A stretch of 64,000 nt of DNA from Burkholderia sp. Ax-1719 (GCF_011753055.1 NZ_VWWJ01000007.1:1-64000), one strand, 5' to 3'; numbered from the stretch's first letter, positions 41,006-50,773 are shown. Notes: a model not told the origin generated them from the sequence alone. Made by a program: numbers and translations.

Positions 41006-41563
41006 CTATTCGACCAGACCGGGCTCGCGCGAAGCCCATCGATCATCGAACGCGCGCCCATAAGAGCCTGCTGAGGGGCTTGCATCGCGCTCGCTTTCCA
41101 GCATACGCGCAATGCGTTCATACAGCGTGAACCAGTCGACTGCCAGCACTGGCACGTTGATATCGCCGCGCGCGCGATAGACGAAAAAGCGCATCCAGCT
41201 ATCGAGGAAAACGCCCTGCCCAGGCATCAGCAGACACGGCAGTCTGGCGACACGCGGATAGTGCAGGCGCGTGTCGCCGATGGCGTCATTAAGGGAAGCG
41301 TCGTCATCGCCATCGGGCACGCCATGATCGCGCACCGCCTGATCGACGAGCGACATGGGCAACTCCACGTACGCGACGCGCACGTCACTGACGACGTGCA
41401 GCGCCGCGCTGCCCGCGATGTCTCTTGCGCCGTCTCCCGCAAATACGCGCTTGCCCACTACCGCGCGCGCCTGGGGAGGCAATGCGCCGAGCGGCATGGC
41501 GCCGTGGAAAAGCGCCTCGCGAAACAGGGGATATCGGACCAGCCAGGTGTCGGATGAAGCCAT
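41006..41563 (-). CDS. Hypothetical protein, function unknown
   Basis: 185 residues, not recognised. It has no signal peptide or membrane helix. Features: a hydrophobic centre LPCLLMPGQGVFLDSWMRFF, a mixed alpha/beta pattern, one cysteine, and an acidic stretch VPDGDDDASLNDA near residue 85. Codon use (strong GC at third positions) matches the neighbours, supporting a real gene. It stands alone between the MarR/DUF523 pair and a 376-base gap; an AT-rich dyad (41645-41661) lies 82 bases upstream of the start and could be part of its control region. Confidence 0.65.
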   Translation of the reverse strand: MASSDTWLVRYPLFREALFHGAMPLGALPPQARAVVGKRVFAGDGARDIAGSAALHVVSDVRVAYVELPMSLVDQAVRDHGVPDGDDDASLNDAIGDTRLHYPRVARLPCLLMPGQGVFLDSWMRFFVYRARGDINVPVLAVDWFTLYERIARMLESERDASPSAGSYGRAFDDRWASREPGLVE

Positions 41564-41939
41564 ACGACCAACCGTGCGATCACCGCACGCCCGCGCAATG
41601 TGCGGGGCGCGCCGCGTCGCTTCGGTACTCTCTCAGGTTCTATTGTTATAAAAAATATAACGTCAATCCGGTCAATCGACAAGAGGCGCGGCGGAAATTA
41701 GCACGATCAGGAAGCCCCTGACGACGTAACGATGACACGCCTATCGGCCAGCAATCGCCCGCACAAAGGCTTCATCGTCATGCAAATGCCATAAAACTCA
41801 CGGTCTGAATATTTTTCGATTTTTTTTCGCAACGCGCGATTTATTTTCGGAACCATCCTATCGAAAGCTATTCGTAAACATCAAATTCGCCGCCGGCGAT
41901 TCGGACTTGCCACTCGCCATCCTTCTGGAGCCTCAAACG
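41564..41939. other. AT-rich intergenic region between the hypothetical and carbonic anhydrase genes
   Basis: 376 bases with no supported gene. It contains the dyad GTTATA-N5-TATAAC (41645-41661) and a T-rich stretch with eight consecutive T at about 41820-41827, well above local AT content. Promoters for both divergent genes should lie here; no clear -35/-10 pair was fixed. Confidence 0.4.
41645..41661. promoter_or_regulatory. AT-rich inverted repeat, candidate operator
   Basis: GTTATA-AAAAA-TATAAC, perfect 6-bp arms with an A5 spacer, 82 bases upstream of the hypothetical gene at 41563. Its cognate regulator is not evident. Confidence 0.35.
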
Positions 41940-42566
41940 ATGAATCCTCCGAAACGCTTCCTGCTTGCCAATCTCGCCTGGTCCGCTGAAGTCGCCACCC
42001 GTGAGCCGGACTTCTTCAGCCAGCTTGCGCAAGGCCAACAGCCGCGCGTGCTCTGGATCGGTTGCTCGGACAGCCGCGTACCTGCGGAACGCATCATCAA
42101 CGCCCGGCCCGGCGAACTGTTCGTACACCGTAACATTGCGAACCTGTTCGCCACCGACGACACCAACGCCTCCAGCGTCGTCGAATACGCCGTCCACGTG
42201 CTCGAAGTGGAGCACATCATCGTGTGCGGCCATCACCATTGCGGCGGCGTGCGCGCGGCGCTGTCGCCGCAGTCGCCCGCGCTGCCGCTCGTGAACCGCC
42301 GGATTGCCGGGCTGCGCGAACTGGCCGCGCGTCATCGCGCCGAACTCGACGCCATCGCGAACATGGACGCCCGCGTCGACCGCCTCGCCGAGCTCAACGT
42401 GATCGAGCAGGTGCAGCGCCTCGAAGCATCGTCGATCCTGCGCGACGCCAAACGCAGACCGCAGGTGCATGGCTGGGTCTTCGGCCTGCGAGAAGGCCGG
42501 CTTCTGCAATTGCACGATGCGACTCAAACAGCCGAAGCGGCTGCCACGCCGACCATCGCCGCCTGA
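41940..42566 (+). CDS. can: Beta-class carbonic anhydrase
   Basis: 208 residues, normal for the beta class. All catalytic residues are present: zinc ligands Cys42, His98 and Cys101, and the Asp44-Arg46 dyad (IGCSDSRVPAE; CGHHHCGGV). It interconverts CO2 and bicarbonate in the cytoplasm. The start was chosen for TGGAG about nine bases upstream. Followed after 37 bases by a SulP transporter gene, suggesting paired bicarbonate uptake and hydration control. The upstream frame is open by 11 more codons without a better start. Confidence 0.95.
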   Translation: MNPPKRFLLANLAWSAEVATREPDFFSQLAQGQQPRVLWIGCSDSRVPAERIINARPGELFVHRNIANLFATDDTNASSVVEYAVHVLEVEHIIVCGHHHCGGVRAALSPQSPALPLVNRRIAGLRELAARHRAELDAIANMDARVDRLAELNVIEQVQRLEASSILRDAKRRPQVHGWVFGLREGRLLQLHDATQTAEAAATPTIAA

Positions 42567-42603
42567 ACGCCCTCCCGACCGCCTTCCCCACTCCTGGAAA
42601 ACC

Positions 42604-44151
42604 ATGCCGAAATCTCGCTCCATCGACTTCACGACCCTGCGCAGCGACCTGTTCGCGGGCATCGTGGTCTTTCTCGTCGCGCTGCCGCTGTGCCTGGGCA
42701 TCGCCACGGCTTCCGGCGTCGAACCGTTTGCCGGGCTGCTCTCGGGCATAGTCGGCGGCCTCGTGGTGGCGCTGCTCAGCGGCTCGCATCTGAGCGTGAG
42801 CGGCCCGGCTGCGGGCCTCGTCGTGATCGTGGTGTCGGCCATCGGCACGCTCGGCAGTTTCTCGGCCTTCCTCTGCGCCGTGCTGATCGCGGGCGCGCTG
42901 CAAGTGGTGTTCGGCCTGCTGCGTGCCGGGCAACTGGCGAGCTTCGTGCCGGTGCCGGTCATCAAGGGCATGCTCGCGTCGATCGGCCTGCTGCTGATCG
43001 TCAAGCAGGTGCCATTGGCGATGGGCGTCGGCGCGCCTGCATCGTCGGCCACGCTTGCGACGCCGTTCGGCCCGGTGCTTCTGCCCGCACTCGCGCTCGC
43101 CGTCGTATCCGTCGCGTTGCTGTTCGTGTGGGAAACGCCGCGCGCAAAACGCTTCGCGCTGGTGCGCGCCGTACCGGGGCCGCTCGCTGTCGTGGCGCTC
43201 GGCATAGGCGTGACGGTGCTGCTCGACATGCTTGCGCCCGCTTTCGGCTTGCCGGCCGCGCAGCGCGTGGCGCTCGACTCACTCGGCTCGTTCGATGCGC
43301 TGGCTGGCGCGCTCGCATTGCCTGATTTCACGCAATTGGTGGACGCCGATGTCTGGCGCGTCGCGCTCACGCTGGCCGTGGTGGCAAGCCTCGAAACGCT
43401 GCTGAGCCTCGAAGCCGTCGAGCAGATGGACCCGCAGCGCCGCCGTGCTTCACCCGACCGCGAACTCAAGGCGCAAGGCGTCGGCAATATGATTGCCGGT
43501 GCGCTGGGCGGTTTGCCGATCACCGCGGTCATCGTGCGCAGCTCCGCCAATCTCAACGCGGGCGCGCGCACGCGTCTTTCGGCCTTCGTGCATGGCGTGT
43601 TGCTGCTGGTGAGCGTGTTTGCTCTGACGAGCGTGCTCAATCTCATCCCGCTCGCCTGTCTTGCGGCCATCCTGATCCAGACCGGCTACAAGCTCGCGAA
43701 GCCGCAACTCATCGTCGCGATGATGCGCGAAGGCGCGGAACGCCTGATTCCCTTCGTCGCCACCATCGTGGGCGTGCTGGCGACCGATCTGCTGATCGGC
43801 ATTGGAATCGGCATTGCGGTGAGCATGCTGCTGGCGATGCGCGCCAACCTCGACGACACCTTCGCGCTGGCCGAATACGACAAGCACTATCTACTCTCGT
43901 TTCGTAAGGATGCCTCATTTCTTTCGAAGCCGATGCTGATGCGCTGTCTCGCACGCATTCCCGATCACGCGACCGTGTTGATCGATGCGGAACGCGCCGA
44001 TTTCGTCGATCGGGACATCCGCGAAACGCTTGATCGTTTCATTGCCGATGCACCGCGCCGACATATCGCGGTAGAGCGCATGCAGTGGCCGCGCATCGAT
44101 GCCAGCGCGCGACGACGCCTGCCGTGGGCGCGACCCGCGCGTGTGACTTGA
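42604..44151 (+). CDS. SulP-family anion transporter, probable bicarbonate or sulfate uptake
   Basis: 515 residues: a membrane domain of 10-14 helices starting DLFAGIVVFLVALPLCLGIA, with GLLSGIVGGLVVALLSGSHL and the family motif GNMIAGALGGLPITAVIVRS, then a reduced STAS-like cytoplasmic tail (about 435-515). Neighbouring carbonic anhydrase favours bicarbonate as substrate, as in BicA-like systems, over sulfate; this is inference from context. No ABC or regulatory gene is attached. Converges on the acyl-CoA ligase gene with a terminator between for the opposite strand. Confidence 0.9.
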   Translation: MPKSRSIDFTTLRSDLFAGIVVFLVALPLCLGIATASGVEPFAGLLSGIVGGLVVALLSGSHLSVSGPAAGLVVIVVSAIGTLGSFSAFLCAVLIAGALQVVFGLLRAGQLASFVPVPVIKGMLASIGLLLIVKQVPLAMGVGAPASSATLATPFGPVLLPALALAVVSVALLFVWETPRAKRFALVRAVPGPLAVVALGIGVTVLLDMLAPAFGLPAAQRVALDSLGSFDALAGALALPDFTQLVDADVWRVALTLAVVASLETLLSLEAVEQMDPQRRRASPDRELKAQGVGNMIAGALGGLPITAVIVRSSANLNAGARTRLSAFVHGVLLLVSVFALTSVLNLIPLACLAAILIQTGYKLAKPQLIVAMMREGAERLIPFVATIVGVLATDLLIGIGIGIAVSMLLAMRANLDDTFALAEYDKHYLLSFRKDASFLSKPMLMRCLARIPDHATVLIDAERADFVDRDIRETLDRFIADAPRRHIAVERMQWPRIDASARRRLPWARPARVT

Positions 44152-44165
44152 ACGCAACGCAGACG

Positions 44166-44189
44166 AAAAAAAGCGCGCCCAAGGCGCGC
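44166..44189 (-). terminator. Intrinsic terminator of the beta-oxidation operon
   Basis: On the minus strand a GGCGCGCC-type stem (arms at 44173-44179 and 44183-44189, three-base loop) is followed by seven T. It lies 77 bases after the acyl-CoA ligase stop. On the plus strand the T-run is absent, so it serves the minus-strand operon only. Confidence 0.8.
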
Positions 44190-44265
44190 CTGAATGATCG
44201 CTGCTTGCTCCCCGCGCCGCCGTGCGATGTCACATTCACGGCGGCGCAAGAACCTGGCTACTGCG

Positions 44266-45942
44266 TCAATCGAAATTCTCACGCAGCCATTTCTTGTTCA
44301 GCTTGCCCACGCTGGTTTTCTCGATTGCGTCGACAAACTTGACGATTTCCGGCACCGCATACTTCGAGATCTTGCCGGTCTCGACGAACTGCATCACATG
44401 CGTGCGGATGTCCTCGGCGCTCACGGACATGTCGCGCTCGGCGTGCAGCACGACCACGGCGGCTGGGCGCTCGCCCCACTTCTCGCTCTTGATGCCGATC
44501 ACCGCCACTTCGGCTACCGCCGGATGCTGCGAAATCAGGCTTTCGACATCCAGCGACGAGACCCATTCACCGCCCGACTTGATTACGTCCTTGATGCGGT
44601 CAGTGATCTGCAGATAGCCGTCCGGGCCGATGCGCGCCACGTCCTGCGTGTGCAGATAACCGCCTTCCCACAGCACTTTCGACGCCTCGGGATTGTGCAG
44701 ATAGCCTTGCGTGAGCCACGGCGCGCGCACCACCACCTCGCCGCTCGCCACACCGTCGTGCGGCACGTCGCGCATTTCTTCATCGACGATGCGCAGGTCG
44801 ACGAGCGGAATCGGCAGGCCCGTGCGGCAACGCAGGCTCACCTCTTGATCGAGCGTGCGCGGCTCGCGCGACGGCATCAATTGCGCGAGCGTGAGCACCG
44901 GGCAAGTCTCGGACATGCCATAACCCGTGAAGATGTCGATGCCGCGTTCGAGCGCCGCACGCGCGAGACCATGCGGCAGCGCGCCACCGCCAATCACCAC
45001 CTTCCACTTGCTGAAATCGGCGGTCTTCGCCTGCGGGCAACTGAGCATCATGTGCAGGATGGTACCCACGCAATGCGAGTACGTCACCGCTTCTTCACGA
45101 ATCAACTCGACGATGCGATCCGGCACATAACGGCCCGGATACACCTGCTTCAAACCCATCAGCGTCGCGATATACGGCATGCCCCACGCGTGTACGTGGA
45201 ACATCGGCGTGAGCGGCATATAGACGTCGCCGCGATGCACGCGCTGGCCGTGTTCGGGACTCGTGAGCGCGGCCATCACCGTGATGGTGTGCAACACGAG
45301 CTGGCGATGCGAGAAATACACGCCCTTCGGCAGACCGGTCGTGCCGGTCGTATAGAAGGTGGTGGCGCGCGTGTTTTCGTCGAAGTCAGGGAAGTCGAAT
45401 TGCGTGGCGCTGGCGGCGAGCAAACGCTCGTATTCATCGGCGAATTCGAGTCCCGGCGGCGGCGACACATTGCCTTCGTCGTCGATCAGCACCAGGGTGT
45501 GCACGCGCGGCAGCTTCTCGCGGATTGCCTCCAGAACGGGCAGAAAATCCGTATGCACCAGTACGACTTCCGCACGCGCGTGATCGATCGTATAGGCGAT
45601 TTCAGCCTGCGAAAGACGAATGTTCACGGTCTGCAGCACCGCGCCCATCATCGGGATAGCGAAATAACACTCCAGATAGCGATGGCTGTCCCAATCCATC
45701 ACCGCCACCGTGGTGCCGTGCTTCACACCCAGACGCTGCAGTCCGTTCGCGAGCCGCGCGATGCGTTCCTGCAATTGCGCATAGCTGATGCGAACCTTGC
45801 CGCGATAGACAATCTCCTGCTCGCGCGCATGCGCCATCGGCGTATGCAGCAGGCGCTTGATCAGGAGAGGATAGGCATAAGCGGACTGAGCGTCCTCGTT
45901 CACGTCGCTCGTGTCGTTGGCTTGATTCGCCTCGTGGTACAT
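44266..45942 (-). CDS. Medium/long-chain acyl-CoA ligase (AlkK-like AMP-binding enzyme)
   Basis: 558 residues of the ANL superfamily. The AMP-binding P-loop TTGTTGLPKG is at 198-207, the core motif FTGYGMSETCPVLT follows in the middle, and the C-terminal domain has the hinge GYLQITDRIKDVIKSGGEWVSS and the catalytic lysine in KTSVGKLNKKWL. The layout resembles AlkK-type medium-chain fatty-acid CoA ligases. It activates fatty acids with ATP and CoA for the beta-oxidation enzymes encoded upstream in the same operon. Last gene, followed by a terminator. Confidence 0.92.
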   Translation of the reverse strand: MYHEANQANDTSDVNEDAQSAYAYPLLIKRLLHTPMAHAREQEIVYRGKVRISYAQLQERIARLANGLQRLGVKHGTTVAVMDWDSHRYLECYFAIPMMGAVLQTVNIRLSQAEIAYTIDHARAEVVLVHTDFLPVLEAIREKLPRVHTLVLIDDEGNVSPPPGLEFADEYERLLAASATQFDFPDFDENTRATTFYTTGTTGLPKGVYFSHRQLVLHTITVMAALTSPEHGQRVHRGDVYMPLTPMFHVHAWGMPYIATLMGLKQVYPGRYVPDRIVELIREEAVTYSHCVGTILHMMLSCPQAKTADFSKWKVVIGGGALPHGLARAALERGIDIFTGYGMSETCPVLTLAQLMPSREPRTLDQEVSLRCRTGLPIPLVDLRIVDEEMRDVPHDGVASGEVVVRAPWLTQGYLHNPEASKVLWEGGYLHTQDVARIGPDGYLQITDRIKDVIKSGGEWVSSLDVESLISQHPAVAEVAVIGIKSEKWGERPAAVVVLHAERDMSVSAEDIRTHVMQFVETGKISKYAVPEIVKFVDAIEKTSVGKLNKKWLRENFD

Positions 45943-45996
45943 GTGTTACTCCAGTCTCGTGCCAAACGCTAATGGTATTGAGCGAAAAATCAGGAT

Positions 45997-47184
45997 TTAG
46001 CGCAGATTTTCGAAAATCGCCGCAATACCTTGACCGCCGCCGATGCACATCGTCACCAGCGCATAACGTCCGTTCACGCGTTGCAGTTCGTGCAGCGCCT
46101 TCACGGTGATGAGCGTGCCCGTCGCGCCGATCGGATGGCCCAGCGAAATACCCGAACCGTTCGGATTCACTTTGACCGGATCGAGGCCCAGTTCCTGCGT
46201 CACCGCGCAAGCCTGCGCCGCGAACGCTTCGTTCGATTCGATCACGTCGAGGTCTTCGATACGCAACCCCGCACGTTGCAGCGCGAGGCGCGTGGCCGGC
46301 ACCGGGCCAATGCCCATATGCAGCGGATCGACTCCTGCATGCGCGTAGGCAACGAGGCGCGCCATCGGTGCGAGACCGCGTTTTTCAGCGGCTTCGCGCG
46401 ACATCAGCAGCACAGCGGCGGCGGCGTCGTTAATACCCGACGCATTGCCCGCCGTGACCGTACCGTTTTCCTTCGCGAACACCGGCTTGAGCTTCGAGAA
46501 GTCTTCGATCGTCGCGTCGGTGCGCAGATGTTCGTCGGTATCGAATACGACTTCGCGGCCCTTCACCGTACGCGTCACCGGCACGATCTGGCTTGCGAAA
46601 CGGCCTTCGGCAATCGCCTGTGCGGCGCGGCGATGCGATTCGAGCGCCAGCGCGTCCTGACGCTCGCGCGAGATGTCGAACTTGCGCGCAACGTTTTCAG
46701 CTGTCACGCCCATCGGCACCGTATGGAACGGATCGTTGAGCGCGCCCAGCATCATGTCGACGAGGCGCACATCGCCCATGCGCGCGCCAAAACGCGCGTC
46801 AGGCGTGATATAGGGCGCGCGGCTCATGTTCTCCGCACCCGCGCCGATGGCGACATCGGCATCGCCCAGCATAATGGTCTGCGCCGCCGAGACGATCGCC
46901 TGCAGGCCCGAGCCGCACAGGCGGTTGACGTTGAACGCGGGCGTCGATTCCGGAATACCTGCGTTGATGGCCGAAACGCGCGACAGATACAGGTCCTTCG
47001 GCTCCGTGGCGATCACATTGCCGAACACCACATGGCCCACGTCTTCTGGCTTGACCTCGCTGCGAGCGAGCACTTCGCGCAGCACCAGCGCGCCCAGTTC
47101 CGTGGGCGACACATCCTTCAGGCTGCCGCCGAACTTGCCGATTGCGGTCCGTACGCCACCAACGACTACGACTTCCTTGCTCAT
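45997..47184 (-). CDS. bktB: Acetyl-CoA acyltransferase / beta-ketothiolase (BktB type)
   Basis: 395 residues, colinear with Cupriavidus BktB. Nucleophile Cys90 lies in NRLCGSGLQAIVSAAQT, the general-base pair is His350 (LGHPIGATG) and Cys380 (CIGGGQG). BktB accepts C4 and longer 3-ketoacyl-CoA and makes 3-ketovaleryl-CoA for PHBV polymer, or works backwards in beta-oxidation. Its place among acyl-CoA dehydrogenase, ETF-QO and acyl-CoA ligase genes favours degradation. 54 bases precede the ligase gene. Confidence 0.93.
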   Translation of the reverse strand: MSKEVVVVGGVRTAIGKFGGSLKDVSPTELGALVLREVLARSEVKPEDVGHVVFGNVIATEPKDLYLSRVSAINAGIPESTPAFNVNRLCGSGLQAIVSAAQTIMLGDADVAIGAGAENMSRAPYITPDARFGARMGDVRLVDMMLGALNDPFHTVPMGVTAENVARKFDISRERQDALALESHRRAAQAIAEGRFASQIVPVTRTVKGREVVFDTDEHLRTDATIEDFSKLKPVFAKENGTVTAGNASGINDAAAAVLLMSREAAEKRGLAPMARLVAYAHAGVDPLHMGIGPVPATRLALQRAGLRIEDLDVIESNEAFAAQACAVTQELGLDPVKVNPNGSGISLGHPIGATGTLITVKALHELQRVNGRYALVTMCIGGGQGIAAIFENLR

Positions 47185-47229
47185 TTTGCACTCCTCATTC
47201 GATGGGGCTGCGCGCCTGCGCAGCGGACA

Positions 47230-48912
47230 TTACATGTTCGGATAGTTGGGGCCGCCGCCGCCTTCGGGCGTGACCCACACGATATTCTGCGTCGGGTCCT
47301 TGATATCGCAGGTTTTGCAGTGCACGCAGTTTTGCGCGTTGATCTGCAGCCTGTCTGCATTCGAATCGTCTTTCACGAATTCGTAGACGCCTGCCGGGCA
47401 GAAGCGCGCTTCCGGTCCCGCATAGGTCGTCAGATTGATGCCAACCGGCACATTCGCATCCTTGAGCGTCAAATGCGCGGGCTGATTCTCTTCGTGATTC
47501 GTGTTCGAGATGAACACCGAAGAGAGCCGGTCGAATGTGAGCTTGCCGTCAGGTTTCGGGTAGATGATCGGCTTGCATTGCGAAGCCGGCTTGAGCGTTT
47601 CGTGATCCCGATGCTGATGGTGCAGCGTCCAGGGCACCTTGCCGCCCAGCACCTTCTGTTCGAGACCGACCATCATGGTGCCGAGGTACAAGCCCTTACT
47701 CATCCACTGCTTGAAATTGCGCGCCTTGTACAGTTCTTCGTGCAGCCACGACTTCTTGAATGCTTCCGGATACGCCGTGAGTTCATCGCTCTGACGACCC
47801 GCCTGCACCGCTTCGAACGCCGCTTCCGCAGCCAGCATGCCGGTCTTGATCGCCGCGTGGCTGCCCTTGATGCGCGAGACATTCAGGAAGCCCGCATCGT
47901 CGCCGACGAGTGCGCCGCCCGGAAACACGAGCTTCGGCAATGACATCAAACCGCCCGCGGTGATCGCGCGCGCGCCATACGACACGCGCTTGCCGCCTTC
48001 GAGATACTTGCGGATCGCCGGATGCGTCTTGTAGCGCTGGAATTCCTCGAACGGCGACAGATACGGGTTCGAGTACGCGAGCCCAACGACAAAGCCCACC
48101 ATCACCTGATTATTCTCGGTGTGATAGAGGTACGAGCCGCCATAGGTATCGCTTTCGAGCGGCCAGCCAGCCGTGTGTACGACGAGGCCCGGCTGGTGCT
48201 TCGCGGGATCGATTTCCCACAGTTCCTTGATGCCGATGCCATAGACCTGCGGATCGGCGTCCTTGCCGAGCTTGAGCTTTTCGTTCAGTTGACGACCGAG
48301 GTGACCACGCGCGCCTTCGCAAAAGAGCGTGTATTTCGCGTGCAATTCCATGCCGAGCTGGAAATTCTCGGTCGGTTCGCCGTCCTTGCCGATGCCCATG
48401 TTGCCCGTCGCGACACCCTTCACCGAGCCATCGTCGTTATAAAGCACTTCCGCGGCAGGAAAGCCGGGGAAAATCTCGACGCCCAGCGCCTCGGCCTGCT
48501 GTCCCAGCCAGCGCGTCACGTTGGCGAGGCTGATGACGTAATTGCCGTGGTTCTTGAAGTTGTCGGGCAGCGCCCAGTTCGGCACGGATTTCGCGCCCGT
48601 TTCCGACAGAAACAGGAACTTGTCTTCCGTCACGGGAACGTTTAGCGGCGCGCCTTGCTCCTTCCAGTCGGGAAAGAGTTCGGTGATGGCGCGCGGATCC
48701 ATGACGGCGCCCGAAAGAATATGCGCGCCGATTTCCGAGCCCTTTTCCAGCACGCATACGCCGATTTCAGCGCCCTTTTCCGCCGCCAGCTGCTTCAAAC
48801 GAATCGCCGCCGACAACCCAGCCGGGCCGCCGCCGACGATCACCACGTCGTATTCCATCGACTCGCGCGGACCGTATTGCGCGATCAATTCGTTTGCGTT
48901 ATTCGCATTCAT
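47230..48912 (-). CDS. Electron-transfer flavoprotein:ubiquinone oxidoreductase (ETF-QO)
   Basis: 560 residues. FAD-binding turn VVIVGGGPAGLSAAIRLKQL near residue 24; ubiquinone- and membrane-associated region in the middle (GFLNVSRIKGSHAAIKTGML); C-terminal 4Fe-4S motif CVHCKTCDIKDP with its preceding cysteine in ARFCPAG. It passes electrons from acyl-CoA dehydrogenases through ETF to ubiquinone at the inner membrane. Lies 70 bases after the dehydrogenase gene; a GAGCGCGG / CCGCGCTC stem-loop (48935-48964) occupies that gap and may tune relative expression. Confidence 0.95.
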   Translation of the reverse strand: MNANNANELIAQYGPRESMEYDVVIVGGGPAGLSAAIRLKQLAAEKGAEIGVCVLEKGSEIGAHILSGAVMDPRAITELFPDWKEQGAPLNVPVTEDKFLFLSETGAKSVPNWALPDNFKNHGNYVISLANVTRWLGQQAEALGVEIFPGFPAAEVLYNDDGSVKGVATGNMGIGKDGEPTENFQLGMELHAKYTLFCEGARGHLGRQLNEKLKLGKDADPQVYGIGIKELWEIDPAKHQPGLVVHTAGWPLESDTYGGSYLYHTENNQVMVGFVVGLAYSNPYLSPFEEFQRYKTHPAIRKYLEGGKRVSYGARAITAGGLMSLPKLVFPGGALVGDDAGFLNVSRIKGSHAAIKTGMLAAEAAFEAVQAGRQSDELTAYPEAFKKSWLHEELYKARNFKQWMSKGLYLGTMMVGLEQKVLGGKVPWTLHHQHRDHETLKPASQCKPIIYPKPDGKLTFDRLSSVFISNTNHEENQPAHLTLKDANVPVGINLTTYAGPEARFCPAGVYEFVKDDSNADRLQINAQNCVHCKTCDIKDPTQNIVWVTPEGGGGPNYPNM

Positions 48913-48982
48913 GCTGTGTCTCCCCCAACTACCGGAGCGCGGCCCGTGTCAGGCCACCGCGCTCGTCACAATCTGGCCAGAA

Positions 48983-50773
48983 TCAGAACTGGTCTTCGGC
49001 AAGCGCGAGCACGCCTTCGTCGCCGCGTGCGGTCAGCACCGCCGTCGCGTGGCCGCTGGCCTGCGAAAGAATGTGCTCGGCGTAGAACTGCGCCATCGCG
49101 ATCTTCGCGCCGTAGAACGCGGGATCGTCGGCGAGATTGCGTTGCGCCGCCAGCAGCGCGCGCCCCATCTGCCAGCCGCACAGTACGATGCCCGCGAGCT
49201 TCAGATACGGCACGCTGCCGCCGAACACCGCGTTCGGATCGCGCTTGACGTTTTCCAGCACGAAGTCGATCACGCGCGAAAGCGCCTGCACGCCCTGCTC
49301 AAGCTGCGTGCGCACCGATGCCGCCGCCGCGCCACCTGCCTGACCAAGCGCTTCGATGGTCTGCGCGACTTCGTCGAGCAGCGCCTTCGCCACCGCGCCG
49401 CCGTCGCGTGCGGTCTTGCGGCCGATCAGGTCGTTCGCCTGGATCGCCGTGGTGCCTTCGTAGATCGCCAGAATGCGCGCGTCGCGATAGTGCTGGGCCG
49501 CGCCGGTTTCCTCGATGAAGCCCATGCCGCCGTGCACCTGCACGCCCAGGCTGGTGACATCGTTGGCCATCTCCGTGCTCCAGCCCTTCACGATCGGCAC
49601 GAGGAATTCGTAGATCGCCTGATGACGTGCGCGCACGGCTTCGTCCGGATGATGATGCGCGGCATCGGCATGACCTGCCGCCACGTAGGCGAGCGCACGC
49701 GCGCCTTCGGTCTGCGAGCGCATGGACGCGAGCATGCGGCGCACGTCCGGGTGATGCACGATCGTCACCGACTGCTTCGCGGAACCATCCACCGGACGGC
49801 TTTGCACGCGCTCCTTCGCGTAGCCCACGGCCTGCTGGTAGGCGCGCTCGGCGATCGCCACACCCTGCGTGCCCACGCCAAAGCGCGCGGCGTTCATCAT
49901 GATGAACATGTATTCGAGGCCGCGATTTTCCTCGCCGATCAGATAGCCGCTCGCGCCGCCGTTGTCGCCGTACTGGAGCACCGCCGTCGGGCTCGCCTTG
50001 ATGCCCAGCTTGTGTTCGATCGACACGCAATGCACGTCGTTGCGCGCGCCCAGCGAGCCGTCTTCGTTGATGAGGAACTTGGGCACGATAAAGAGCGAAA
50101 TGCCCTTCACGCCTTCGGGCGCATTCGGCACGCGCGCCAGCACGAGATGGACGATGTTGTCGGCCATGTCGTGTTCACCCCAGGTGATGAAGATCTTGGT
50201 GCCGAACACCTTGTACGAGCCGTCGCCCTGCGGCTCGGCGCGCGAGCGCACCAGCGCGAGATCGGAGCCTGCCTGCGGCTCGGTCAGGTTCATCGTGCCG
50301 GTCCACTCGCCCGAGATCAGCTTCGGCACATAGCGCTGCTTCTGTTCTTCGGTGCCGGCGGTGAGCAGCGCTTCGATCGCGCCGTCGGTGAGCAGCGGGC
50401 ACAGCGCGAACGACAGGTTCGCCGCGTTGAGCATTTCGTTGCAGGGCGTGCCGATCAGCTTGGGCAAACCCTGGCCGCCATACTCGGTGGGATGTTGCAA
50501 ACCTTGCCAGCCGCCTTCGGCGAACTGCTGGAACGCGGCCTTGAAGCCCGGCGTCGCCGTGACTTCGCCATCGCGCCAGCTGCTGGGGGCGCGGTCGCCT
50601 TCGACATTCAACGGCGCGAGCACTTCGCCGCTGAGCTTCGCGGCTTCTTCCAGCACCGCCTGAGCGGTTTCGAAGCCTGCATCTTCGTAGCCCGGCAGCG
50701 CGGCAACAGCGTCGATGCCGGCCAGCTCTTTCAGTACGAACAGCATGTCTTTGACGGGGGCAGTAAAGCTCAT
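48983..50773 (-). CDS. Acyl-CoA dehydrogenase (long ~600-residue form)
   Basis: 596 residues from the ATG preceded by GAAAGG. N-terminal, middle (MNLTEPQAGSDLALVRSRAE, the FAD/substrate motif) and C-terminal acyl-CoA-dehydrogenase domains (LGVQVHGGMGFIEETGAAQH, ILAIYEGTTAIQANDLIGRK) are followed by an extra C-terminal domain of about 120 residues, as in the DUF1974-like long bacterial forms. It oxidises acyl-CoA to enoyl-CoA. First gene of the four-gene beta-oxidation operon; the AraC-type gene 253 bases upstream on the same strand may regulate it. Confidence 0.93.
   Translation of the reverse strand: MSFTAPVKDMLFVLKELAGIDAVAALPGYEDAGFETAQAVLEEAAKLSGEVLAPLNVEGDRAPSSWRDGEVTATPGFKAAFQQFAEGGWQGLQHPTEYGGQGLPKLIGTPCNEMLNAANLSFALCPLLTDGAIEALLTAGTEEQKQRYVPKLISGEWTGTMNLTEPQAGSDLALVRSRAEPQGDGSYKVFGTKIFITWGEHDMADNIVHLVLARVPNAPEGVKGISLFIVPKFLINEDGSLGARNDVHCVSIEHKLGIKASPTAVLQYGDNGGASGYLIGEENRGLEYMFIMMNAARFGVGTQGVAIAERAYQQAVGYAKERVQSRPVDGSAKQSVTIVHHPDVRRMLASMRSQTEGARALAYVAAGHADAAHHHPDEAVRARHQAIYEFLVPIVKGWSTEMANDVTSLGVQVHGGMGFIEETGAAQHYRDARILAIYEGTTAIQANDLIGRKTARDGGAVAKALLDEVAQTIEALGQAGGAAAASVRTQLEQGVQALSRVIDFVLENVKRDPNAVFGGSVPYLKLAGIVLCGWQMGRALLAAQRNLADDPAFYGAKIAMAQFYAEHILSQASGHATAVLTARGDEGVLALAEDQF

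Noticed and set aside
41868..43670. A 600-codon frame opposite carbonic anhydrase and SulP
   Set aside because: Ser/Arg/Ala-rich and antisense to two conserved genes.
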